Positions 1-7,388 of a stretch of DNA of 11,139 nucleotides are shown in pieces. Positions within the stretch are counted from its first letter, which is position 1. Every line of letters begins with the position of its first letter. Source of the DNA: Planctomycetaceae bacterium (GTDB lineage Bacteria > Planctomycetota > Planctomycetia > Pirellulales > UBA1268); NCBI GenBank assembly GCA_947453875.1, contig CANGIH010000038.1, forward strand, positions 1-11,139, in the 5' to 3' direction. The position numbers and the translations under genes are program-made. A model generated the notes under the pieces. The model searched no databases. It saw nothing but the letters and a program-made list of their open reading frames with translations, and was not told the DNA's origin.

Positions 1-186
1 CCCCGCCGTCTGCCGGGGCAGATGGGGCATCACCAGATCGTACCGGATCGATGGGCGCTGGAGCGATCAGGGGTGTCGTCGGGGCCGGCGGCGGCGGTTG
101 GCCCCGTGTGGTACCATCTCGGCAGTCGATGGGGGGGATTCAGATACTCCCTGCGCTCTACCAAGTCGCTCTCCATGAGGTGATGC
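1..186. other. Left-edge non-coding leader upstream of the ThuA-like gene
   Basis: I see no supported gene here. The short open frames across this stretch look like chance in GC-rich DNA. It opens with a CCCCG/CGGGG inverted repeat (1-5 and 14-18) that has no following T-run, so I do not call a terminator. A GTACCAT box at 111-117 is a possible -10-like element for the downstream gene, and GAGGTGA at 177-183 is its likely ribosome binding site. Confidence 0.5.
111..117 (+). promoter_or_regulatory. Possible -10-like box GTACCAT upstream of the ThuA-like gene
   Basis: GTACCAT lies 69 nt before the ThuA-like start codon. The identical heptamer occurs at 1404-1410, 38 nt before the triple sulfatase start. 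TACCAT matches the TATAAT consensus at four of six positions. No TTGACA-like -35 sits 16-18 nt upstream of either copy, so the assignment rests mainly on position and recurrence. Confidence 0.25.
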
Positions 187-1380
187 ATGCCGTCGGTGCG
201 CCGTGAAGTCCTGCGGTCGATTTGCTCCCTGCTGGCGGTCGCCAGTCTCGCCATCGCCTCCCCGGCCCGTGCGGTCGACGCCGACGGCACGGCGAAGAAG
301 CCGGCCCGACTCCTCGTCGTCACGGTCACCAACGGTTTCCGCCACGGCTCGATCGAGACCGCTGAAGGGGTCCTCGAGCGTCTCGGCCGCGAGAGTGGCC
401 AGTTTCATGTCGATTTCCTCCGCCTCCCCCCGGGGCGCCCCGGGCAGCCGCAGGAGCCGAAGCGGAAGGATGGCACGAGTGACGCCGACTGGAAGAAGCA
501 GGAAGAGGCCTACAAAGCCGATCTCGAGAAGTTCAAGGTGGCCGACGCCGCCTGGAACAAGACCCTCTCCGAACTCTTTGCCAAGGCGTTCACGAAGGAA
601 TCGCTCGGCCAGTTCGACGGGGTCGTTTTCTGCAGCACCACCGGCGCCCTGCCGATCCCGAACCTCGACGACTTCCTCGGCTGGGTGAAGAGCGGCAAGA
701 CGTTCATCGGCTTCCATGCCGCCGCCGACACCTTCAACGCCTCCGATGCCTATCGCGATCTCGTCGGCGGCATCTTCGCCGGTCATCCTTGGAACGCCGG
801 TGACGAGCATGCCTTCGTCGTCAATGATCCCGGCCATCCGATCGTGAAGAGCCTGCCCGGCGCCTTCCGCTGGAAGGACGAGATCTACCAGTACGACACC
901 CGCTTCGTCCCCGACGACGTCCGCGTGCTTGTCAGCCTCGACATGCCCCACTCGACGCCGAAGGAGCCCTGGCACGTGCCGGTGAGCTGGATCCGCGACT
1001 TCGGCCATGGCCGCGTCTTCTATTCGAACTTCGGCCACAACGAATCGACCTGGAACGAGAAGATGTTCCAGGATCATTACCTCGCCGGCATCCTCTGGGC
1101 CCTCGGCAGGATCAATGCGCCGGTCACCCCCAATCCCGATCTCCAGGCCCGTGCGTATCTTCACGGCGTCCTCGCTGCGGCGGCAGCGGCCGGTGCCGGT
1201 GGCGATGCCGCCAAGGCGACGGCGGAGGCCGAGAAGCTCTGTGCCAAGGCCGATGCCAAGTGCGCCGCCAACCCCGGCTGGGCGAGCTCCTTGAGGCCGA
1301 TGCTCCTCGAGATCCGCAATGCCGACGCAGCAGCCCGCACGACGGCCTATGCGAAGGTGCTTGCGGAACTCGACAAGTAG
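187..1380 (+). CDS. Secreted ThuA-like domain protein (class I glutamine amidotransferase-like fold)
   Basis: This encodes 397 residues with a Sec signal peptide: Arg-rich N-terminus, hydrophobic core at about 11-25, and likely cleavage after ARA at 29. The mature part resembles the ThuA family, named after the rhizobial trehalose-utilization protein and common in planctomycetes. Family-like landmarks are the first beta strand RLLVVTVTNGFRHGS (41-55), the GFHAAADTF segment (175-183), DPGHPI (214-219), DEIYQYD (231-237) and the GHGRVFYSNFGHNESTW stretch (273-289). Residues about 81-140 form a Lys/Glu-rich, probably helical insertion, and the last 75 or so residues are an Ala/Lys-rich helical tail with no domain I recognise. 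An in-frame TGA at 181-183 limits the start to ATG 187, which has GAGGTGA at 177-183. The molecular activity of the family is poorly defined. A periplasmic sugar-related role is inferred from the sulfatase genes that follow. Confidence 0.88.
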   Translation: MPSVRREVLRSICSLLAVASLAIASPARAVDADGTAKKPARLLVVTVTNGFRHGSIETAEGVLERLGRESGQFHVDFLRLPPGRPGQPQEPKRKDGTSDADWKKQEEAYKADLEKFKVADAAWNKTLSELFAKAFTKESLGQFDGVVFCSTTGALPIPNLDDFLGWVKSGKTFIGFHAAADTFNASDAYRDLVGGIFAGHPWNAGDEHAFVVNDPGHPIVKSLPGAFRWKDEIYQYDTRFVPDDVRVLVSLDMPHSTPKEPWHVPVSWIRDFGHGRVFYSNFGHNESTWNEKMFQDHYLAGILWALGRINAPVTPNPDLQARAYLHGVLAAAAAAGAGGDAAKATAEAEKLCAKADAKCAANPGWASSLRPMLLEIRNADAAARTTAYAKVLAELDK

Positions 1381-1403
1381 CCGGCCAGACCGCGGCTGCG
1401 GCC

Positions 1404-1410
1404 GTACCAT
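1404..1410 (+). promoter_or_regulatory. Possible -10-like box GTACCAT upstream of the triple sulfatase
   Basis: This is the second copy of the heptamer at 111-117. It lies in the 68-nt gap between the ThuA-like stop and the sulfatase start, and would give a leader of roughly 30 nt. It may mean the sulfatase gene has its own promoter in addition to read-through. No clear -35 is visible, so confidence is low. Confidence 0.25.
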
Positions 1411-1433
1411 TGCTCCGACCGCCCAGTCGCCGC

Positions 1434-1440
1434 GAGGAGG
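1434..1440 (+). promoter_or_regulatory. Strong Shine-Dalgarno (GAGGAGG) fixing the triple sulfatase start
   Basis: GAGGAGG ends 8 nt before ATG 1449, and a hydrophobic signal peptide begins right after that ATG. The reading frame stays open upstream to 1260, overlapping the ThuA-like gene, but that 63-codon extension has no signal-peptide character. Start 1449 is therefore preferred. Confidence 0.75.
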
Positions 1441-1448
1441 GAGTGCCG

Positions 1449-4400
1449 ATGGGGCTGCGCGTCAGCCGGCTGTTGTGCGTTGTCTGTGTCATCCTGCTTG
1501 TTGCCGGTGTGACGCGCGGGGCGTCGTGTGCCGAGCCACGACCGAACGTGCTGGTCATCCTCGCCGACGATCTCGGCTTCGCCGACATTGGCGCCCACGG
1601 GGGCGAGATCGACACGCCGAATCTCGACCGGCTCGCGCGTGGCGGCCTGCGTTTCACCCACGCCACGAACACCGCCCGCTGCTGGCCGAGCCGAGCCGCG
1701 CTTCTCACCGGCTTTTATCCGCAGGCGATTCATCGCGACGCGCTGCCGGCAGGGGGCGGCCGCGAGGCGCTGCCCGGGGGTGCGCAGGGGCAGCGTCCGC
1801 CTTGGGCCCGGCTCCTTCCCGAACTGCTCGCCCCGGGTGGCTACCGCAGCTACCACTCCGGCAAGTGGCATGTTGACGGTGATCCGCTCGCACAGGGTTT
1901 CGCCCGGTCGCTCGACGTCACCGGTGCAGGCCAGAGCAATTTCTTCGACTCCAGCGGCGTGACCGTGGAGGGGAAGCCCCATCCTCAAAGCGACGACTTC
2001 TACGCCACGGAGGCGATCGGGGACCATGCGGTCGCCTGTCTCACCGCGCACGCCGCTGACCATGCCGGCACACCGTTCTTCCAGTTCGTCGCGTTCACCG
2101 CTCCCCACTTCCCGCTTCAGGCGCCGCAGGCCCTGATCTCGAAATACCGCGAGCGCTACCGGGCGGGCTGGGAGCGGATCCGCGCCGCTCGCCATGCCCG
2201 TCAGCTTGCCGCGGGAGTCGTTGCCGGGTCGATCTCGGAGATCGAGCGCGACCTCGGTCCCCCCTATCCTTTCCCCGATGCGCTTCACGCGCTCGGGTCG
2301 GGAGAGATCGACCGTCCCCTGGAGTGGGAGCGGCTCACGGCCGAGCAGCGGGAGTTCCAGGCGACGAAGATGGCGATCCATGCCGCGATGGTTGAGGCGA
2401 TGGACGGGCAGATCGGCCGGATCATCGGGCACCTCGAGTCGCTCGGAAAGCTCGACGACACATTCATCCTCTTCGCCAGCGACAACGGGGCGTCGGCGGA
2501 GATCATGGTCCGTGGCGAGGGGCATGACCCTGCCGCTCCCCCTGGCTCGCGGAAGAGTTTTTTGTGTTTGGGGCCGGGCTGGTCGAGCGCCGCAAACAGC
2601 CCCTTCCGTCGCCACAAGACCTGGGTCCACGAAGGGGGGATCGCTACTCCCTGGATCGTCCACTGGCCACGCGGCCTCCCTGCGGAGCGTGCGGGTGAGC
2701 TTCGCCACCAGCCGGTGCATCTGGTCGACATCACGCCGACGGTGCTGGCCCTGGCCGGGGTGGAGCCACCGGCGCACCTCGCCGACGGCACGGCGGTGCC
2801 ACCGATGCAGGGGGGGAATTTTTTGAGTCTCCTTGTTGATCCGACTGCGCCCCCTCCCCGGGAGACATCGTGGTGGTGTCACGAGGGGCACCGGGCCGTG
2901 CGCGTGGGGGACAAAAAACTGGTGGCGGCCAGGGGGGAGCCGTGGGCACTCCATGATCTCGCCGCCGACCGGACGGAGATGGTCGACTTGGCGGCACGCG
3001 AGCCCGACACCGTGGCCAGGCTCGAACGGGAATGGCTCCGGGTCGCCGATGCATGCCGGACACTCGCCGAGGGGCGCTGGCAGGACGCCGCTGCATCGGA
3101 GGCAAGCGGGGCGAAGACGCGTCTTCCCAAGCCAACCAACGTGGTGATCGTGTTCGCCGACGATCTTGGCTACGGCGATCCTGCCTGCTACGGGGGAAAG
3201 GCCGCCGCGACACCGCACCTCGATCGGCTGGCACGCGAGGGGATCCGGTTCACCGATTTCCACGTCGCGCAAGCCGTCTGCTCGGCATCGCGGGCGGCCC
3301 TGCTCACCGGCTGCTATCCCAACCGCATCGGCATCGCCGGGGCGCTCGGGCCCAACGCCCGCCACGGCATCGCTGAAGAGGAGACGACGCTCGCCGAACT
3401 GCTCCGCGGCCGGGGCTACCGCACCGGCATGGTGGGGAAGTGGCACCTCGGCCACCACGCGCCATTCCTCCCCACACGGCATGGCTTCGACGAGTGGTTC
3501 GGGCTTCCCTACTCCAACGACATGTGGCCTCACCATCCCGAGGCGGCTGCAGGCACCTATCCCCCACTCCCACTCTTCGATGGCGAACGGATCGTCGACG
3601 ATGACGTGACGCCGGAGGATCAGGCGACGCTCACCGCGCGGTATGCCGCACGGGCCGTGTCGTTCATCGAACGTGCCAGGGAGGATGATCGGCCGTTCTT
3701 CCTCTACCTCGCCCACTCGATGCCGCATGTTCCGCTGTTTGTCGGCGATGAATTTGCCAATCGTTCCCCCGGCGGCCTTTATGGCGATGTCCTCGCCGAG
3801 ATCGACGCCTCGGTGGGGAAGATCCTCGCGGCCCTTGAGCAGACAGACTCGCTCGACGACACGCTCATCCTGTTCACCAGCGACAACGGCCCCTGGCTCT
3901 CCTACGGCAACCATGCAGGGAGCGCCGGGAATCTCCGCGAGGGGAAGGGGACGGCTTTCGAGGGGGGAGTCCGCGTGCCCTGCCTGGCCCGTCTGCCGGG
4001 TTCGATCCCCGCCGGGAGCATCTGCGGGGCGCCGGCGATGACGATCGATCTGCTTCCCACGATCGCCCGAATCACCGGCGACTCCCTTCCCGTTGATGCG
4101 GCCGGCCACACCATGCTCGACGGTCGGCGGATCGACGGCCACGACATCAGCGGGCTCCTCCGCGACGATGCCGAGGCCGCGGAATCGTCGCAGAAACGCG
4201 ACTATGGCTTCTGGTTTCTCGACAACGAACTCCAGGCCGTCCGGCGCGGTCGCTACAAGCTCCTGCTGCCGCACACCGCGCGGACGATGGACGGTCAGCC
4301 GCCGGGGGCCGACGGCGTGCCGGGGAAGTATCGGCCACTGGCGGTGGCACGGATGCTCGTCGATCTCGACGCCGATCGGGGTGAGACCACCGATGTGGCC

Positions 4401-5963
4401 GCCGCGCACCCGGACGTGCTGGCCGAACTCGAGGTGGTGGCGGAGCGGATGCGGGCCGATCTCGGCGACCGGCTCACCGGTCGGACTGGCAGCGAGGTCC
4501 GGCCCGCGGGGAAGCTCGACGACAGGGCCGGAAGCCCCTCGGCGAATCGGCAGCGGCGGCCGAACATCGTCATCGTCATGACCGACGACCAGGGCTATGG
4601 CGACCTCGCCGCCCATGGCAACCCGATTCTCGAGACGCCGCATCTCGACCGAGTGTGGCGCGAGTCGGTGCGGTTCACCGAGTATCACGCGAGCCCCACC
4701 TGCTCCCCGACGCGCGCCGCGCTCCTGACGGGCCGGCACGAATTCCGCTCCGGTGTCACCCACACGATCCATGAGCGTGAGCGGCTCGCCCTATCGGCGA
4801 CGAATCTCCCGCAGCTGCTCCGCGCGGCGGGCTACACCACCGGCATCTTCGGGAAGTGGCACCTCGGCGACGAGGAGGCCTACCAACCGGGCAAGCGCGG
4901 CTTCGACCGCAGTGTCATCCACGGTGCGGGTGGGATCGGGCAGAGCTTTCCCGGCAGTTGTGGCGACGTCCCGGGGAACCGCTACGTCGACCCGGTCCTC
5001 CGCGAGGATGGCCGGTTCGTGAAGCGGCGCGGCTACTGCACCGATCTCTTCTTCGCCGCCGGGATCGCGTGGATCGAGGAGGCAGCCCGCACCGACAAGC
5101 CATTCTTCTGCATGATCACGCCGAACGCGCCGCACGACCCGCTCGACTGCCCGGAGGGCTCCGACGCCGGCCCCCGCCAGCGGCTCGCGGCGGCCGGGCT
5201 CCTCGACGCGCCGGGGCGCGACCGCGTGGCGAAGTTTTACGGGATGATCGAGAACATCGATACGAACGTCGGCCGGCTCCTCGACAGGCTTGCTTCGCTG
5301 GGGCTCGCGGAGGACACGCTCCTGATCTTCACCACCGACAACGGCACGGCGACGGGAGCCGGTGTATACAACGATGCGATGCGCGGTGCCAAAGGGAGCG
5401 TGTGGCGCGGGGGAACGCGCGTCCCCTTCTTCTGGCGCTGGCCCGGGACGCTGCCGGAGGGGGTCGACGTGCCGGCACTCGTGACCCATGTCGATCTCCT
5501 ACCGACACTCTGCCAGCTCGGCCAGGCCCCGATCCCCGCCGACGTGGTCGCCCGGGTCGAGGGGAGGAGCCTCGTGCCGCTCCTTCATGACGCTCACGCC
5601 CCATGGCCTGACCGGCCGCTTGTCACCCATCTCGGCCGCTGGGACCGTGGCGAGGTGGCCGGGGCGAAGTGGCGCCACTGCCGGATCCGTGAGGGGCGAT
5701 GGAGCCTCGTCAACGTCGACAACCGTCCCGATAGCTGGCAGCTCTTCGACATCGCGGCCGATCCGGCGGAGACGACCGATGTGGCGGCGGCCCATGGCCC
5801 GACCGTCGAGCGCCTCAGCAGGGAATACGACTGCTGGTGGGACTCGATCCAGACAGACCTCGTCAACGAGAATCTCGCTGGTCCGGCGGAGAATCCGTTC
5901 AAGACGGCTTTCGAAGCGCAGTTCGGCGTGGGCGTGACGCCGGCCCCCGCGCCAGCGCCGTGA
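1449..5963 (+). CDS. Secreted triple-domain sulfatase (three tandem type I sulfatase domains)
   Basis: This encodes 1504 residues, about three times a normal bacterial sulfatase, with a signal peptide (core 8-22, likely cleavage near SCA28). Three alkaline-phosphatase-superfamily sulfatase domains follow. Domain 1 (about 31-540) has DD 40-41, formylglycine motif C78-W-P-S-R, GKWH, a PHFP histidine segment, DNG 345-347 and a later HKTWVHEGG segment. Domain 2 (about 562-1010) has DD 571-572, C611-S-A-S-R, GKWHLG, PHVP, DNG 812-814 and the LREGKGTAFEGGVRVP-type segment. Domain 3 (about 1037-1504) has DD 1046-1047, C1085-S-P-T-R, GKWHLG, PHDP, DNG 1297-1299 and RGAKGSVWRGGTRVP. All three look catalytically complete and belong to visibly different subfamilies. 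The joints (about 541-560 and 1010-1036) are short Ala/Ser/Gly/Arg-rich linkers without internal signal peptides or stops. Type I sulfatases hydrolyse sulfate esters after Cys is oxidised to formylglycine by an enzyme encoded elsewhere. The substrate is unknown; a sulfated polysaccharide is inferred. Confidence 0.9.
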   Translation: MGLRVSRLLCVVCVILLVAGVTRGASCAEPRPNVLVILADDLGFADIGAHGGEIDTPNLDRLARGGLRFTHATNTARCWPSRAALLTGFYPQAIHRDALPAGGGREALPGGAQGQRPPWARLLPELLAPGGYRSYHSGKWHVDGDPLAQGFARSLDVTGAGQSNFFDSSGVTVEGKPHPQSDDFYATEAIGDHAVACLTAHAADHAGTPFFQFVAFTAPHFPLQAPQALISKYRERYRAGWERIRAARHARQLAAGVVAGSISEIERDLGPPYPFPDALHALGSGEIDRPLEWERLTAEQREFQATKMAIHAAMVEAMDGQIGRIIGHLESLGKLDDTFILFASDNGASAEIMVRGEGHDPAAPPGSRKSFLCLGPGWSSAANSPFRRHKTWVHEGGIATPWIVHWPRGLPAERAGELRHQPVHLVDITPTVLALAGVEPPAHLADGTAVPPMQGGNFLSLLVDPTAPPPRETSWWCHEGHRAVRVGDKKLVAARGEPWALHDLAADRTEMVDLAAREPDTVARLEREWLRVADACRTLAEGRWQDAAASEASGAKTRLPKPTNVVIVFADDLGYGDPACYGGKAAATPHLDRLAREGIRFTDFHVAQAVCSASRAALLTGCYPNRIGIAGALGPNARHGIAEEETTLAELLRGRGYRTGMVGKWHLGHHAPFLPTRHGFDEWFGLPYSNDMWPHHPEAAAGTYPPLPLFDGERIVDDDVTPEDQATLTARYAARAVSFIERAREDDRPFFLYLAHSMPHVPLFVGDEFANRSPGGLYGDVLAEIDASVGKILAALEQTDSLDDTLILFTSDNGPWLSYGNHAGSAGNLREGKGTAFEGGVRVPCLARLPGSIPAGSICGAPAMTIDLLPTIARITGDSLPVDAAGHTMLDGRRIDGHDISGLLRDDAEAAESSQKRDYGFWFLDNELQAVRRGRYKLLLPHTARTMDGQPPGADGVPGKYRPLAVARMLVDLDADRGETTDVAAAHPDVLAELEVVAERMRADLGDRLTGRTGSEVRPAGKLDDRAGSPSANRQRRPNIVIVMTDDQGYGDLAAHGNPILETPHLDRVWRESVRFTEYHASPTCSPTRAALLTGRHEFRSGVTHTIHERERLALSATNLPQLLRAAGYTTGIFGKWHLGDEEAYQPGKRGFDRSVIHGAGGIGQSFPGSCGDVPGNRYVDPVLREDGRFVKRRGYCTDLFFAAGIAWIEEAARTDKPFFCMITPNAPHDPLDCPEGSDAGPRQRLAAAGLLDAPGRDRVAKFYGMIENIDTNVGRLLDRLASLGLAEDTLLIFTTDNGTATGAGVYNDAMRGAKGSVWRGGTRVPFFWRWPGTLPEGVDVPALVTHVDLLPTLCQLGQAPIPADVVARVEGRSLVPLLHDAHAPWPDRPLVTHLGRWDRGEVAGAKWRHCRIREGRWSLVNVDNRPDSWQLFDIAADPAETTDVAAAHGPTVERLSREYDCWWDSIQTDLVNENLAGPAENPFKTAFEAQFGVGVTPAPAPAP

Positions 5964-5997
5964 CGATGGTCTCACCGGACTCCCCACCGCAGGAACA

Positions 5998-6999
5998 ATG
6001 ACGCAGATGACACGATCGGCCCGTGCCCGTCTCCGGGCTTTCCTCTGCGCGCCGTTCCTCGCGCTTGTGGCCGCGCTTTACCCCGGGATCGCGGTCGCCC
6101 GCCCTCCGAACATCGTCTTCTTCCTCGCCGACGATCTCGGGACGGGAGATGTGGCGGCCCTGGAGTCGGCGTATGCGCTGACACCGAACATCGACTCACT
6201 TTTTTCGCGGGGCACGAGGCTCAGCCGTCACTGGGCCGGCAGCGCCGTTTGCGCTCCGAGCCGCTGTGTGCTCATGACGGGGCTCCATCCCGGCCATGCC
6301 CCGATCCGCAGCAACAGCGAGGTCCAACCGGAGGGGCAGCGATCGATGCCCGCAGGCACCCTCACCCTTCCGAGACTCCTCCACGATGCCGGCTACGCGA
6401 CCGGCGGATTCGGGAAGTGGGGGCTCGGGCCGCCGGGGAGCGTGTCCGATCCACGTGCCACCGGCTTCGATCGCTTCTTCGGATACAACTGCCAGCGTCA
6501 CGCGCATTCGTTCTATACCCAGTATCTGTGGGATAATTCCGAGAAGGTGCCGCTCGACAATCCGCCCGTTCCGGTGAGGGCGACGCTTCCCTCCGCTCCC
6601 GCTCCGGCCGCCGCCGACTTCGCCCGCTTCCTTGGCACGACCTACTCCACCGACCGGATCGGCGACGAGGCGGTGCATTTCCTCCGCGCGCATGCCGAGG
6701 GGCCGTTCTTCCTCTACCTGCCGACGACGCTCCCCCATGTCGCCCTCCAGGTCCCTGCCGACGAGCCGTCGCTCGAACGCCATCGCCGCTTCTTCGGCGC
6801 CGAGGCGCCGTATCTCGGAGGGAACGGCTATGTCCCCTGCGTCGAGCCGGCGGCCACGCTCGCCGTGATGGTGACGATGCTCGACCGGGAGCACGTCGCC
6901 GATCCGTCGTGGCCGCTCCCGTTCGCCGATGGTGCCACGCGCGTCGAGGCGGTCAAGCCGGCCGGTGCGACTGGCGACGCCCCCGTCACCGAGCCCTGA
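5998..6999 (+). CDS. Secreted sulfatase, internally shortened (lacks DNG metal-site segment); possibly inactive
   Basis: This encodes 333 residues, against roughly 450-500 for comparable sulfatases. The N-terminal part is well preserved: a signal peptide (core about 15-30, cleavage near AVA34), metal-binding DD 45-46, formylglycine motif C85-A-P-S-R, GKWGLG (139-144), GFDRFFGYN (156-164) and the LPHVALQVP histidine segment (245-253). Up to VMVTMLDRE (290-298) it follows the usual sulfatase order. The expected segment with the S-D-N-G metal ligands and the following Lys and His residues is missing. Instead the protein goes straight to HVADPSWPLPF (299-309), which resembles the ordinary C-terminal tail of this sulfatase type. 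Neither other + frame restores the missing part, so an in-frame deletion is more likely than a frameshift. ATG 5998 has AGGAA only 2 nt away, so ATG 6007 is a reasonable alternative start. The gene lies 34 nt after the triple sulfatase, probably in the same operon. It could be decaying, or an assembly may have collapsed here. Confidence 0.82.
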   Translation: MTQMTRSARARLRAFLCAPFLALVAALYPGIAVARPPNIVFFLADDLGTGDVAALESAYALTPNIDSLFSRGTRLSRHWAGSAVCAPSRCVLMTGLHPGHAPIRSNSEVQPEGQRSMPAGTLTLPRLLHDAGYATGGFGKWGLGPPGSVSDPRATGFDRFFGYNCQRHAHSFYTQYLWDNSEKVPLDNPPVPVRATLPSAPAPAAADFARFLGTTYSTDRIGDEAVHFLRAHAEGPFFLYLPTTLPHVALQVPADEPSLERHRRFFGAEAPYLGGNGYVPCVEPAATLAVMVTMLDREHVADPSWPLPFADGATRVEAVKPAGATGDAPVTEP

Positions 7000-7012
7000 T
7001 ACCGGTCGCGGG

Positions 7013-7019
7013 GTATACT
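7013..7019 (+). promoter_or_regulatory. Possible -10 element (GTATACT) for the DUF485/symporter operon
   Basis: TATACT (7014-7019) matches TATAAT at five of six positions. It sits in the 68-nt gap after the short sulfatase, 48 nt before the GTG start of the DUF485 gene. No good -35 is visible in the GC-rich upstream sequence. It suggests a new transcription unit begins here. Confidence 0.35.
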
Positions 7020-7054
7020 CCCGCCCGGCAATGGCAAGAGTTGGAGGCATTCCC

Positions 7055-7065
7055 GGGGGAGAGAG
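7055..7065 (+). promoter_or_regulatory. Purine-rich Shine-Dalgarno supporting a GTG start
   Basis: GGGGGAGAGAG precedes GTG 7068 with suitable spacing (GGGGGA ends at 7060). It decides for a GTG start, since the in-frame upstream extension reaches back into the preceding sulfatase gene and has no family match. Confidence 0.55.
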
Positions 7066-7067
7066 AC

Positions 7068-7334
7068 GTGGCAGAAAATCGTCAGCCAGATGGGGAGCGG
7101 ACCGGTCGCGCGGCAGGGATCGGCTTCGGACTCTTCTGGATCTACGTGTTCCTCTATTTCGGTTTCATCGCCCTGGTGCTCTTCCGCCCTGACGTGCTCT
7201 CGAGCCGACCGTTCGGCGGCGTGAATCTGGCGATCGCCTCCGGCCTCGGCCTGATCGTCGCGGCGCTGTTGCTCTCGGTGGTCTACATGGTGGCCTGCCG
7301 GGTGGTCGAGTCGCCCGACCACGACCGGCGCTGA
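7068..7334 (+). CDS. DUF485 family small inner-membrane protein (YjcH-like)
   Basis: This encodes 88 residues starting at GTG 7068. A short polar N-terminus is followed by two transmembrane helices (about 17-39 and 52-77) joined by a short loop containing FRPDVLSSRPFGG, and a charged C-terminal tail. Length, topology and position directly upstream of an ActP-type symporter match DUF485 proteins. In Escherichia coli the homologue yjcH lies next to actP in the acs-yjcH-actP operon. The biochemical role of DUF485 is not established; a role in assembly or function of the symporter is inferred from conserved adjacency. The symporter gene follows after 54 nt (from ATG 7389). Confidence 0.85.
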   Translation: MAENRQPDGERTGRAAGIGFGLFWIYVFLYFGFIALVLFRPDVLSSRPFGGVNLAIASGLGLIVAALLLSVVYMVACRVVESPDHDRR

Positions 7335-7388
7335 TCCCTGTCGCGACCGGCGCGTCCTCCTCCCTGCCACACCTTGCCGAGACCCCCG

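Noticed and set aside
1..18. CCCCG/CGGGG inverted repeat at the left edge as a terminator.
   Set aside because: Only a 5-bp stem with no T-run, and the upstream gene context is outside the window.
67..1410. A 447-codon minus-strand open frame opposite the ThuA-like gene.
   Set aside because: Low-complexity Gly/Val/Glu/Arg composition with no family features; the + strand gene has a signal peptide and conserved motifs.
1260..1448. A longer N-terminus for the triple sulfatase starting at 1260.
   Set aside because: The extension overlaps the ThuA-like gene and would bury the signal peptide; ATG 1449 has a strong Shine-Dalgarno.
2558..2825. Two TTTTTTG heptamers (2558-2564 and 2819-2825) in the phase expected of -1 frameshift sites in sulfatase domain 1.
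   Set aside because: Conserved sulfatase sequence continues in the original frame after both sites and no meaningful product is seen in the -1 frame. They are probably chance runs.
1347..4772. A 1141-codon open frame on the minus strand opposite the triple sulfatase.
   Set aside because: It overlaps well-supported sulfatase domains, has no recognisable domain and is rich in Arg/Gly/Val/Glu, as expected for the shadow of a high-GC gene.
7000..7067. A frameshifted remainder of the fourth sulfatase downstream of its stop.
   Set aside because: None of the three + frames after the junction or stop shows the missing DNG or C-terminal sulfatase motifs, so a frameshift does not explain the short protein.
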